A stretch of 64,000 bases of DNA, taken from the NCBI GenBank assembly GCA_021464245.1, contig JADCRB010000045.1:830468-894467 (forward strand). Reading direction: 5' to 3'. Positions 46,547 to 59,337 of the stretch are shown piece by piece. A program made the position numbers and the translations under genes. The notes under the pieces are model-generated. The model did not search any database and was not told the origin of the DNA. It was given only the letters and a program-made list of their open reading frames with translations. The stretch comes from Carallia brachiata. Taxonomy: Eukaryota > Streptophyta > Magnoliopsida > Malpighiales > Rhizophoraceae. The stretch's first letter is position 1; each line of letters begins with the position of its first letter.

Positions 46547-47876
46547 TCAACAACGGGATGCGCTGCGCTTCACCCCATTACCTTTGGATGTGGTGACACG
46601 TGCCCTCTTCGCCCCCGCATGATTGGCATTTAAGTCAATGCCGGGGCAATCTCCCCCAACCATTTCCACGAACATCCTTTGAAGATCTTCAAAACTATCG
46701 CCCTAACAACATCACACAACACAAAAGCACCGTCGGTGGTGAGTACGATAATTACCATTACACCCTTTTGCAAAAGGAACAGAAAGTGAAAGATTCAAGG
46801 CCATAAAAGGAATAAAACATTACATACCTCGTCTTTCACACTGTTCATCATAGAGATCATCTCTTGCATGAAGTCACAAAAGTCCTGATTTGTAATGAAC
46901 AAAGTTCAGAGACGCAAAAGCAATTACTCAAAAGATCAAAAAAAAAAAAAAATTAATTATGACAAAAGTAATGCAAGAAACGAGAGAAGAACTATATTAT
47001 TCAACTGTAAAAATTATTTACAAAAAAAATCATATTCATAAAGTTGTATATAATTAAATAAATAAATAATATATTATAATTTTATAATTTTATAATAATT
47101 ATATAATTGTTTAATAAAAAAAATAAAATATTATTATAATCTAAAAAAATATTATAATAAAAAATTACTGTAACCATCAAAATAAATATGAAAAAATTTA
47201 ATAATTATGATAAATATAAACATATTCTCAAACTATAATAATATCTTTCACAAATTAAAAATTGTACCGTCAAGTCGATAACAGTTCTGCACACGAAGTC
47301 ATTATTTCCATTAAACGACACCGTACAAAAGTATTAATTAATTAAGAAGAAAAAAAGAAAAAATATATTTTTGTACGGACTTCGTCTTCTTCCTCGAGCG
47401 GATCGTAGATCCCAGCATCGTACATTGACCTCTTCGATGGTCCGATAGAACTGCAAGAATCGCAAGGGGCAGTAACAATGCGTGCTAAAAAATTGTAGCT
47501 GGAAGATCAGGGCTACTAAATTATTATCAAGTTACCAGAGTAGGCTTCTTGAATTTGCTGAAACCGGCGTTTTGCTTCTCCGGCCACCGCAGGGTTCTTG
47601 GTCAACTTATCCGGGTGCCACTTCTACAATTACCACAAAATTCAAAGTGACCCAAGATAAAAAACTAGAGAAAAAAAAGAATAAAATCCCAAAAAGTAAA
47701 CGGAAAAAAGAAAATAATCAATTTGAGAAGAAGCGAATTTGGGGAGGAATTACCATGGCGAGCTTGCGATAGGCAGAGCGAATATCAGAGAAAGATGCGT
47801 TCTTGGGAATTCCGAGAACAGAATAATAGCAAGATCCGCCGCCGCCGCCGTTGGAATCTCCTTCACGGCGGTCCAT
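46547..47876 (-). CDS. Small J-domain (DnaJ/Hsp40-type) protein, with a one-base deletion
   Basis: Hsp70 co-chaperone. Exons in transcript order: 47876-47754, 47623-47536, 47450-47381, 46884-46828, 46702-46547; all GT-AG. Start [21 protein letters not shown] domain about 15-80 with [20 protein letters not shown] and the essential HPD tripeptide ([11 protein letters not shown], about 44-46), then [15 protein letters not shown]. After the J domain: [49 protein letters not shown] and a basic tail. This is the group of short plant J-proteins without Gly/Phe or zinc-finger parts. Defect: in exon 3 VLSD is in one frame and KRSMYDAG in another; one base is missing within about 47431-47440. Restoring it gives 495 bases, 164 residues. 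Confidence 0.88.
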
Positions 47877-50268
47877 CTCAAACACACGGCCGCCGCCGCC
47901 ACCAAAACCACAGTCTCAAAGCCCCAAATCCCAAAAACCCCTTTTGGTTTCAATTACAACGTTCCAATTTCTCGCTTTCTTCTAATAAATGAAACCCAAA
48001 TAGCGAAAGGACTTCTGCATGCAGAGAACCATGGGTAGAGAGAGAAAAGGAGCAAATTTTGTAGAGAGAGAAAAGAGTGTTTAATGCAATAAAGATGGTC
48101 GCTTTGTTTAGGAGAGAGAAAATATCTTGCTCCTGGGAGATCCAATAATAGGCGAAGACGGGCTCAAAAGAAAGAAAGTTCGAGAGATTTTGCTTTGATG
48201 AATATCTCATCTGCTAGATATTTTCTGCCTCCGGACTAATTTAACACTGGAGTTCAACGAATTTACATCTCATGCCATTCTTTTCTTTTTCTTCCATGGG
48301 TCTTTTATTTGACGTGAAAGTGTTTTTTTTTGTACTTTCCTTTTAATTTTATTAGTATTTATCATTCAAATAATAATATAATTAATAATTTAATATATTT
48401 TTATATTAATTTAATTTTTAATTTTTTATTATCGTTCCCTTAAAACATAAGTTTATGTAAATAGTATAATTTTAATTTGAGACTCATTAATATTTAATAT
48501 AAAATTATAAATTATATTTATTTGTACTCAATAAAAATTAAAAGAAAAATTTTTCTTCACAAAGTAAAATGAGGATATGACTCATAAATGTTATAATTAA
48601 TATGTTTTTAATAATTTTTTTTAAAAAATATAATGTAATTATATTTAATTTATAATTGCTCTTCTCTTCGATCCGTTAATTGGACTGAACATATTTCATT
48701 CTCATTTTGACATTGGAATTGGACGTGACTTCTTTTCACCAATCACAATGTTACCATTTTAAAAGTAGCCATGCGGTGAATTTTGTTTTTTAGCCAATCT
48801 TTATATGCCAATTTAAAAAGAATTATGCAATAAAATTTATCGGCTTTGGTCAAAAATAGAATTTATCGTTCTGACCAATTTTTTATTATCAAGAAATTTC
48901 AGTGCAAGCAGGCCAGCTGCAAAGTTTTGGATGCGTACACCTTTTATTTTCTTGGGCGCATCGGAAATTGATGGATAAAAAATTAGTGAAGATTAAAGGT
49001 TTCAAAACAAATTGAAATCAGTGATAATTCGTTGCGAGTTGTGACAAACACAAGTGGCTTCAAAACCAAGAAAACAAGAAGAGAGTCCATGGATTTGCAT
49101 GCCAAATAAAATAAAAAATTAAAATAAAAAGAAACGTAAGGGATCCTCTCAGTCTTTTTTTTTTTTTTTAAGTCTTATTTGGTGGCCTCGATGCTGTCGA
49201 TCGAATGGATCCGATGTTTCGTCACCACTCACTTGGTTGAATTGACTATGATGTTATATATATATATATATATCACCAATTCAAAATTAATAAATAAAGT
49301 AATAAAATTAAATATATGTGTTTATTATTTTACGTAAGGAATTTTGTAACTATTTAATGTTTATTTTGAAGATAAAATCATACTGTTCCCTAATATTTGA
49401 GAGGACTGTAGATCACAATCCGTGCGTTTTTATTTTTAACCAAAAAAAAAAAAAAAGGTCATGTCACCATTAATATACTGTATTAGGAGTATTTCCAAAA
49501 TGCTAATTCACTTTTGGTATTTGCTATCTCTTTTCTTGTTTCAGGCTTATTGGGGTTTATCAACTATCACTACATACTGTAGTTCCAATCGAAACGGTTA
49601 ACATTACAGCTAATTCTCGTTTTGATGTCATATTATGTTGATTGTTGATCTTCCGAAGATGGAAAAGTTGATTATGATTCCTTTTCATTCTCATTCCTCT
49701 AAAAACCAAGTAATAGAAACAATGCAACCAAAAATATGCAGAGTACAAAATGCCTTGAAAAATGAAAATACTCCTTTCATGGTCATTTGCACACTATTTT
49801 TCAACTAAACACTTGGCTGAATTATGTTACAAGGACGTAAAAAAGAAGATTACAAGATCCATGAAAGCTATAGACAGAACATAGAACTTAGCTTTCATAC
49901 TTTTTGTCCCACCCTTTCGCTTGCTACAAGAAGGGAACACTATAAATTACAAGAAAACTGAGAAGCTACATACAAACAACACCCAAGGAACAAGGATTAG
50001 TACTATTCCATGGTTCACTCTTTACAAAAATTAAAGAACAAAAAAAGAAAAAAATATGACACTAACTCTCATATATTTAAGATAGTTAATATCTTAAATC
50101 TTGAGATACTTGATTCCTACAAAATCTACACTTTTTTTTTTAGTCCAACTTAGTAGCAAGGAGATGGAGAAGGTAAGCATGAAGTCTATATTCCAATTCT
50201 AGATCTGAGAGTTAGAGACACACACCTCCAATCAACTGAACTAAGCAGTGCTTTGCAAAATCTACACT
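47877..50268. other. J-protein promoter and AT-rich spacer to CBP60
   Basis: Upstream region of the J-protein gene, then AT-rich spacer with a TA microsatellite at about 49255-49273. Near 50150-50250, on the minus strand, a SINE-like head (GTTCAGTTGATTGGAGGTGT) is visible. The end is CBP60 3' UTR. No gene seen. Confidence 0.45.
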
Positions 50269-53200
50269 TCACTGCATGCACAAGCTTTGCCACATTGATC
50301 TCTTGGCAGCCACATCCCTCCTGATAGAATCCCACCTGAAAGCAGCTCTGAGTTTACACCACCTGCCTCTTGGACTTCCAATCCTTGACATATGTACTTC
50401 ATAACTTGGGACAGAAGAAATAATGTCTACTCCTCCTTCATTACCTGAACTGAAAAAAAGAGTATTTCCTTGCCCCCAAGTTGAAACAGCAGCAGGCCAG
50501 GTTGATGTTTGGTGCTGGGAAATGCCCTCGGCCTCGGCAGAGTTCAATTGGGTGCTTGTTAGCATAGGCAATGTTGAGCTACCTGGAGACCAATTGTTAT
50601 CTCCAAAGAATGTATGAGGGATGTTAATGTCCCCAAGATTGAAGCTGTTCCTCAGCGTTGGAGGAAATACATTCATCGATTGATTGCTTTGCGGCATAGA
50701 AACTTGGAACTGACTAGTGCTTTCTGCTGCAAAGTCATGTGGCCTCAAAATTGATTTATTGCTAAAACCCAGTAGCATTTCTGGTTGATCTGTATACAAA
50801 TTGACAAGCAGCGGAATGAGTTTACGGACGCACACAACTTAAGCACCATAATAGGTGTTCTGCGAGCCATAATTTTGGACAACGTCATGCGGCAAATTTT
50901 GTATACCTTGGCGTGCGACTGGCAATTCAAGTTGCTGAAGATCAAGATTAGGGCTTTGAAATGATTCAGCTGGGGGGTCTGTCAAGGGCCTTGGAGGGCC
51001 AAAGATGGCGTGTGAATCAATCAGGGCGAAGCTTTTTACATTCTCATAAGCATGCCGCTTGAAATTTTCCACCAAAGCCTGCCAATTGAACAGAAAAGTT
51101 GATCACTTTCCCTGCAATAAATCTAGATTCTGCAATTTCCAAACTGTAATCAGTAAGTGATGGAATGAATCCGTGGACCACTGTAAAAACCCGAGATTCG
51201 AAGAAATCAAACACCAATATTCCCAGAACTTACCTTTTGTGGAGGGGTTAGCTTATCCAGGGGCTCATAGTTTTGACCATCAAAAGTTGCCCCTACAACC
51301 TTGTAGACCAAATTGAAGAGAAGACCAACACCTTGCCCGGCATAAGCATAAAGCTGACCATCGTCTATAACACATTCATTAGCATGCTCTATGATTGTGT
51401 CCCATGTTCTCTTTGCGCATCTAAGAATCTGCAGTCACAAAGTTCCCACAATTTTCTTAGATTCACAAAGAAAAACACCCAAAAATCTGTAAAACCAACT
51501 ACAGAACCAAAGGACAGGTGATTTTCTTACGTCGCGCAGTCTTGTTTCATCAGTTACATAGAGCTGCATCAAGTCCCTAACTTTGTGAATACCAAACTTA
51601 GCCAAGCGTTTGTCATTTGGACCATCCTTGGCTATCTTTTCCAATCGCCAAACATCGTCATCCAGGTGAGGTGGGTGATGCTTTTGATATGCTGTATGGA
51701 CAAATCAATAGTTAGTTCCATAGATTTTCTAGCTGATAGATAAATTTTCCTTCCCCATTCATGACAAACAAACAAAGATGAAGCTAAAATTTGGATACTT
51801 ACAAGCTCCGCGATGATCTTTCACCATAAACGCCTCGCTTCTACCCTCTCTGACCCTCATTTCGCCAGAAAGTTTTGAAGCCGGTTTAGCTGCCAGCCTG
51901 AATTTCCTGCTGCGTAACCAGCTACTGTTGTCAGTGAAGACCAGGTCATTTATTTCAGCGATACCATTTCTCAGTGAAATAGTTCGCTCCCCGGTCACCA
52001 ATGGTCTCCGACCCTCTCTTTCGCGGACGATGCCAGCAGCAAATTCGTCTTCGGACCAGTCCTCTTGGTCGTCAGAACCAAAATCCCCATAGAGAACTAA
52101 AATATCTATCTTCATTGAAGCTCGTGGACCGGATGTGATTCTGGACTTGGTTTTGGCGTCCAATAAGACTATCTTGATAGGCTTACCATCCTCAGCTACT
52201 ATTCTGCTGCCAGTAAAGATGGTAGAGGGCAATTTGTTAACAAAGTGCAGCAGCAAGCCTCTTGTGCCAGATGTTTCGCCCTGATGATATGTGGCTCTGC
52301 TCCAAAATGAGCAAAATTTAATGAATATCCAATCATGAAAAAGCTTGATTTCACCCCATAAATTTCTATAGCTCAAGCTTTGAACAGATTTCTTAGAGAT
52401 TACAAGTAATTGACAAAAAGAACTTACCTGCTGGGAAACTGTTGAAGGATGCGTAGAACGGCCTTTCTGCCTCATCTCGCACCTAATCAAACCAAGGTTT
52501 ATACATTTTATAGATTGGAAATGAAAGAGACTTAGCTTATGCATTTTTGGGTGGCTTTGCTGCAGTTCCTTACCGCTACTTGAAAAGGAAAAAGTAAAAA
52601 TCCAAAAAGCTATTCAGGCAAAAGTAATTAGGATCCCGGACAATCAAATCAAACCCACTCTGAAAACGACTTCTTTGTATTCATTTATCAATGGACATGT
52701 TAAACTGGAAAGTTAATCCAACAGTTCAACTAAAATTCATGTAAATTGCCTTCTGGTTTCATTGTATAGTTGACCAGGAAACCAATAGAACAGGGGAAGG
52801 TAAAGCAGAAAAAAGGAATCTTCAACCATTGAAAGAGCAAGGGATAAGAGAACACAACAAACTTAAAAGAGAGAAACTCTCAAGTCTATCAACATATGTC
52901 AATATGTGCAGAATTTTAATATTCCAATTAGTGTTTTGAATGTAGCAAAATTAATAATTTTTGTAATATAAATTAAAATTATTATTTTTTCATTACAAAT
53001 ATTATTAGTTTTATTATAAAAATATCAATTTTGTTTCATTGGATATACCAAAATTCAGTACACCAATATTTTCCAACTAGAGTCAACACACAAAGCAATA
53101 AAACAAACGGAAAAATATGGCAACTAATGTGCAGAATGGCTAAACAAAAGCATGTTGGCTGGTTTTCACATTATCAAGTTACCATTTTAAATTGGCAAGT

Positions 53201-53683
53201 ACCTTAGCTAACAAGTAAACTAGAAAGATGCCTGAGCAGAAATCTAGCGGAAAGAAATGTTTCGTAATTGGAATATAGAACCTACGATTGCACGCAGCGT
53301 AGGCTCGATCCTAACCACAAATTCATCCAGCAAATGCATTCCCATTACCTCTCCAACGATTCTGCACATAAACCAGAAAACCCACATATAAGTTAAGAAA
53401 ACAATATGTGAAACTACACACAAACAACTTAAAAACCATCGAGAACAGCTGCTGCTGGTTTCACATATGCTAAAAGTGTCTAAAAGAGAGGATTTAGCTT
53501 AATTAGAGTGGTGAATAACGTGTTTTCAGTTCCCTTTCTTAACTGGTCCCCCTACCATATTCGCTTCAAATTTTTTTAAAAAAAAAGTGTCTAAAAGACA
53601 AGCCACTCACTTCTTAAACCTCTTGGAGTGGCTTGAATCCGACCCATCTCCACCACATCACCAAAAGGCCTTTTTGGCATCAT
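50269..53683 (-). CDS. CBP60: CBP60-family calmodulin-binding transcription factor, with a one-base deletion
   Basis: Plant-specific DNA-binding, calmodulin-binding regulators of immunity and stress. Exons in transcript order: 53683-53611, 53361-53286, 52482-52428, 52294-51803, 51691-51531, 51428-51234, 51078-50847, 50789-50269. Signature stretches: IVGEVMGMHLLDEFVVRIEP, VRDEAERPFYASF, LLLHFVNKLPSTIFTGSRI (start of the DNA-binding region, about 85), FTDNSSWLRSRKFRLAAK, DHRGASYQKHHPP, VWRLEKIAKDG. The C-terminus ends RWCKLRAAFRWDSIRRDVAAKR, a basic helix of the calmodulin-binding type. In exon 1 MMPKRPFGD and GGDGSDSSHSKRFKK are in different frames; one base is missing at about 53652-53660. 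With it, 1806 bases and 601 residues, a normal family size. The subgroup (CBP60a-f versus g/SARD1) is not decided; a defence role is family knowledge. Confidence 0.9.
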
Positions 53684-53770
53684 ACCAAATCAACAAAGAA
53701 AGGAGCAAACTTGACAGATTTAGATTCTGAATATTAACTGTGCGACAACAGACAAGTTATGGGGACTGGT

Positions 53771-53779
53771 GTATATAAA
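53771..53779 (-). promoter_or_regulatory. Possible TATA box of CBP60
   Basis: TTTATATAC on the minus strand, about 90 bases upstream of the ATG at 53683. Placement fits; not otherwise supported. Confidence 0.35.
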
Positions 53780-55689
53780 GGGCAAAGGCTCCATGTCACA
53801 TTGACTTGTAGGTGGGGAACTTGCATGGAAGTTTCAGGTGGAGCTATCAAACTAGAGATAGCAAAAACTACGCGGATAGACCACAAAAGTCAAGAATTAT
53901 ATTTGGTATATACACTTCAATAAAGAGCAACAAGAAAAAACCATTTTTATATGGTGCAAAAGTATAATCCATTTTTATCTTACCGTTTTGCTTTTATATA
54001 ATACAAAAGTATCCCAACCAAAAAAAAAAAAAAAAGCATAGCGCTTATCAACGGCATTTTAATGCATAAGTCCAAGAAATTTGGTCGAGTCATACCAACC
54101 CAGATACATTTGAAACTTTAGAATTCTAGGTAACCAACAGCTAACCGCGTAATGATTGAAAAGTACGTTGTACTTTGTAAACTATCGTTGAATGAAAAAA
54201 CGTTGATGTCTTTCGAAAAAAAAAAAAAAAAACGTTGATGTCTAAGTATTTTTTCGTGTTTGATAGTATTTTGGATGAAATTATAATTAATATTATTAAA
54301 ATAAAAAAATAACGAGTGTTTTAAAAATATTAATTTTTATTTCAAAAAAATCAATCATAATTTTAACCGAAACATCGCCTAACACAAAAATATTTAGAAT
54401 ATGTATACTTGCTCTTGTTAAATATACCAAATCCGATTGAAACTCCAAAGATGTTTATAATTGTTATCTTCATTTCATTTTCTAAAGAGTACATATCTTG
54501 TTGCCTCGAAAAGTTAGCCGCTAAGTATAAAAAAAGTACTCATCTTGTTACTTGTACAAATTTATAATTAATTGAAGAATGAAAGTAAGGTGGTTTGAAT
54601 TTAAAATCAAAATCTGGCCAAAAAGAAAAAAAAATTATAATCAAAAAGTTATGATTGTTTTGATATTAACAAATAATTCAACTAAAAAATTAAAATTAGG
54701 ACGAGATTGATTTCATGTTAAATTTCAACAGATTCGATGGGTATGGATCATACAACTAAGGGTGTGCTTTTTGGAGGTTGTGATTATTATATTAAAAAAA
54801 ATTACTTAAATTTTAGATTAAACACGAACTATCAGTTGTACTGACAATTGATTCATTAAGTTATTAAAAAATGTGTTAATTATAACTACTAATTAACATT
54901 TAATGATATAAGTTTGCGTCTAATTTTTGTATCTATACAATAAAATTTTATTATATTTCACCCACAAATTGATGTAGTTTATTAACATAGATAGGCCTCC
55001 CGAGTCCAAGAGGTTTGCCAACTGGAGGTGGGATTTGCTTGTGAGGACCAACAAAAGGAAGCCATTTGTAGGCCAGAATAATGATGCTCAGAATTGGCTG
55101 ATCTAGAGAGCAAGAGACGGAGAGAGCGTACGCGTTAACTTGACGCGTCAATACATGGAGTTTCTTTTTAGATGGGTGGAAATTACAGACAAAATTTCTC
55201 CGAAACGCGGTTTGGCTTTCTTTTATAAATTTTATCGAGTAAAGAAAATTGAAGTTTGTAGATATCTGAACCGGCGCGTAACATATAGAACATTTGAATG
55301 ATGTTTGAATTTCAACTGAATTGTGACTCAAAAGTTGTTGAATCTTGCACAGAATTCAACATAATATGTACTCCTGTCCTCGTACGAGCTACTTTCGCTT
55401 ATGATCCTTTATTTTGGGGCTCTTTAAATAAAAAATACCGCATTTTAAAAGTAAAGAGTCGTGTTATTTCTACGACAAAAATAGTATGACTCTCTAACAA
55501 ACTGTCACTGTCATAAGACAAACAAGCATAAGCGTGTCCATAATTTTGATGTATTTGAGGCTTGCCTGTACAGGTCTGTCCGGCCGCAAAGAGTCGGACT
55601 ACCAGGTGAGTCCCGACTCAGGACCACTGCCAAGATCTTGTGATCTTGTCTTGCCTACCTACTTTTCTTTTCTTTCAATTATCCATTTA
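53780..55689. other. CBP60 upstream region and spacer
   Basis: AT-rich spacer. A duplicated AACGTTGATGTCT at about 54199-54211 and 54231-54243 flanks a short segment ending in a pure A run. No gene seen. Confidence 0.45.
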
Positions 55690-56731
55690 TTTGTTTTTTC
55701 CCTCCCCGTGTACTAATATATTATTGTATGTGTTATACAATTAATTTACTGCCAAATTTATAAATCCTTGGTAAATGCTTTAATACATGCGATTAATGTA
55801 GCCACATCAAAGTCATCTGAAAGAGGAAGCTTATTTTCAGCCAAGACTATAATGTGATAATTCTTAATATTAATTGTCAAGGAACCAATCCACCAAAAAA
55901 ATTTAAATTATTGGGAGAAGTCCATAATATAAATCATATATTAAAATTTAACCTGTTCTCTATGTTAGACTGAAAATATGAATTATTCCCTACGATTTAA
56001 AGCGTAAACGAAAAATAGATCTGTCATATTAGTTGCAATCCACAATTAAATGTGATTGTAACATATTTTAAACACAAGACACTCGGTCATCAAACTTTGA
56101 TATCAGGTGAAGGAACCAAACAATCAAAAAATTTAAATTATTGGGACAGATCAAAATATATATGATATATTGAAATCTAACAATAATGATAATTTGTAAT
56201 GAGAGTGTCGTTTGCAGCATATCATACACTGTGAGAAAGAAATGTCTGTACAGATTATCTGATTAACCTTGGGCATACGGTTGGAGAGAAGTTAGTGTTA
56301 TATTTAAATTCATCGGCAAGGTTAAATGAGTTGTTGATTAAAGATATGACAAGTATGACTGTTTCTCGAAACAGTTAGTCTTATAATACTTTCAAGTATT
56401 AGTTGAGTGATGTGTTTTATTTTTATTTTTATCTCTTGTTTGTCAAAAACAGAAGGCATAAACCATTTTATTCTCATATGCGTGCTCTCAAAGAAATTGG
56501 ACCTCAGGGAAGGTTGAATAGTGGGCAAATTCTGGGTTCCAGTAAGCAGAGTATGTCACAATCGATGTGGGGCCACGTGTACGAGACACGCTTCCGCTAC
56601 TGAGAACAAAATTAAAGAAGAAAAAATATTTTTCAGACATTCAATTATATTTGGTGGGTTTTTGGCTTTGCTTAAGCAACTAGTGCTGCCGTTTTTGCCT
56701 CGTACGGTCAATGTTAAGGATTAGTCAAGCA

Positions 56732-57047
56732 ATGGTCGGCAAGGCACTGAATGCTCTGTGCAATTTCCGGCTTGTGAAGATTTTCCAGCATTTAATTTTC
56801 CGGGAAAATTCTTCTGCCCCAGGAAAATTCGTGGAACTAAACTTTTTCCCATTTAGACCAATTTTTGGTCGCGAAAAATATTGGGATTTCATCCAGAAGA
56901 ACGGCTGTGCCGGTGTTTGGCTTAAAGCATTTCTACCAAGAAAACACAGAATTGTTAGTCAATGCCGAGAGGCGCCGCCTTGACGTTTACCGGCTCCCGG
57001 GAAACAAAGAATTACTGTTTCGTGCTTCCACGTTTGAAAAAAGATGA
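56732..57047 (+). pseudogene. Unit A copy of an orphan open frame (broken)
   Basis: Starts MVGKALNALCNFRLVKIFQH and continues FRENSSAPGKFVELNFF and REKYWDFIQKNGCAGVWLKA; then an extra base near 56932 shifts the frame, after which LDVYRLPGNKELLFRAS follows in the new frame. Together about 105 residues. I recognise no domain. It may be a relic of a gene fragment or chance. Confidence 0.3.
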
Positions 57048-58552
57048 AAACTTTCTTTCTTATCGTTTTGTCAAATACCAAAGAAACTTCTTGGAAGATT
57101 GGAGAATAACAACTAATCAAGTGAATATACTTAATAAAATACGTGATTTATTTAATATTTTATTTTAAATGTAATATATATTAAATAATTAAATAATTTA
57201 TATTATTACATGATATGTCACTAAACATTGCCACAAAAGAATTCTGGAAAAATCAAACATTTTCTTTCCGATGTGATTTGACTGTTGCTCTAATGTGTTA
57301 ACCCCTTCAATTCCTTTCCCAAATTTTGCTATTCTTGTTGGTTATTTTTTCTTTTTTGTTTGTTTTTTTCATTAGGTCGTGGAATTCAAGGATAGCTATC
57401 ATCATTTTTATAAATTTTATACATCTTTTTTTAATATTAAAATCGATGATTTCGTAAATAGAAATCTAATTTCTTAACCAGCAATAGTTTTTATTTTTAT
57501 TTTTTTGGGTAGAACCAGCGAGTGTCCTTCACTTTTACCAGCTTCGAATGTTTTATGCTCGGGCCTCGGGGCACATCTAAAGTTTGGGCTGAATCTGATT
57601 TCTTGGAAAATTGGATTGGAAAAAAGGGCAAACTGAAATAGCATTGGAGCCCCGTAATGGACCCAAAGAAACGGCCCAATCCATGGATTCAATGGATAAA
57701 AGGCTTGCATGCTTATGGACACCTCAGGCCCAAAATCTATTACAAATATGCTAGAGATTGTCTCAACTTTTTGCTCTACGATAGCCAACATTTCCCTCCT
57801 TGTACTAATATCTCTTTGTATGCGTTATACAATATATTAAGCGCCAACTTGCCGAATCCTTAGTAAATGCTTTGATACGTGCGATTAATGTAGCCACATC
57901 GATGCCACATGAAAGAGGGGGCTCTTTTTAGTCAAGCTAATAATGTGATATTACCTAACAATAATTATCAAGAATCAATCCACTTAAAGAGAAGTTCATA
58001 ATATGAATCATATATAAAAATTTAATACGTTTTATATATTGGACTAATCGTGTGAACGAAAATAGATCCATAATGCTTATTGAAATTCACAATTAAATGT
58101 GATTAAATTCTAACATGTCTCCTATATTAGACTGAAAACCTAAACGAAGGATAAATCTGTCATACGTATTATAATTCACAATTAAATATGAAGGTAACAT
58201 AATTTAAATACAAAATACTTGGTCATCAATTTCTAATATTGGTCAAGGAACCAATCAATCAAAAAATTTTAATTGTTGAGAGATATTCAAAATATAGATT
58301 ATATATTATACTTTAATAATAATAATATAATAATAATAATGATAATAATAATTTGAAACACTAAAGCATAAACCATTTTATTCTCATACGCGTGCCCTCA
58401 AAGAAATTGCACCTTCAGCGAAGGTTGAATAGTGGGCAAATTCTGGGTTGCAATAAGCAGAGTTTGTCACAATCAATGTCGGGCCACGCGTACGAGACAT
58501 GCTTCCTCTACTGAGAACAAAATTAAAGAAGAAAAAATGTTTTCCCGACATT

Positions 58553-58883
58553 TTTTTTTTTTTTTTCACTGTAATAAAAATCTATTATAAATATATCAGT
58601 TATCAGATTTCTAAACTGAGGTCAGCATTTAGACTGTCGTGATACCTCATTCAACCGCCTTCAGAAGATAATATCTATCACTCGAGCACCATTTGACCCA
58701 AGCATGACTCTTCCAAATTGATTATAGTATTAACGAGTCGTAAACCAGTACTACGCTACAAGCCGTTAGGCGGAGAAGTTAGTGTTATCTCAAACGCTGA
58801 CACTAAAACTCTAACTACATCAAACGTAAAAAAAAATACGACAGATCACTATTAACTTATCATATCAGGCGGTTCCAGACATT
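58553..58883 (-). mobile_element. Retroposon-like insertion with poly-A tail inside unit B
   Basis: Present in unit B but absent at the same point of unit A. On the minus strand it ends in a run of about 15 A, and both sides carry GACATT (58547-58552 and 58878-58883), a short target duplication. About 320 bases, non-coding; SINE or 5'-truncated LINE. It must be younger than the duplication. Confidence 0.6.
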
Positions 58884-58966
58884 GGTGGGGTTTTTGGCTT
58901 TGCTTGAGCAACTAGTGCTGCTGTTTTTGCCTCATACAGTCAATGTTAAGGGTTAGTCAATCAATG

Positions 58967-59337
58967 GTCGGCAAGGCTCTGAAAACTCTCTGCAATTTCC
59001 GCTTGTGAAGATTTTCCAGCATTGCATTTTCCGGGAAAATTCTTCTGCCCCAGGAAAATTCGTGGAACTAAACTTTTTCCTTCTTAGACCAAGTTTTTGT
59101 CGTGAAAAATATTGGGATTTCATCCAGAATAAAGGCTGCGCTGGTGTTGGGCTTAAAGCCTTCTACAAAGAAATCACAGAATTGTTAGTCTATGCTAAAA
59201 CGCATTGTCTTGACGTTTATCGACTCCCGGTTAATAAAGAATTACTGTTGCGTGCTTCCGCGTTTGAAAAAAGAAAAATTTTCTTTCTTACATGTTTTTC
59301 AAAGATCAAAGAAACTCCTTTGAATATTGGAGAATGA
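58967..59337 (+). pseudogene. Unit B copy of the orphan open frame (broken)
   Basis: Homologue of 56732-57047. Here the upstream part is broken by a one-base loss (CCGCTTG instead of CCGGCTTG), but the downstream part is a continuous frame from 59005: FRENSSAPGKFVELNFF, REKYWDFIQNKGCAGVGLKA, LDVYRLPVNKELLLRAS. Aligned with unit A, changes that alter the residue outnumber silent ones about 18 to 8, which is near neutral expectation. Confidence 0.3.
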
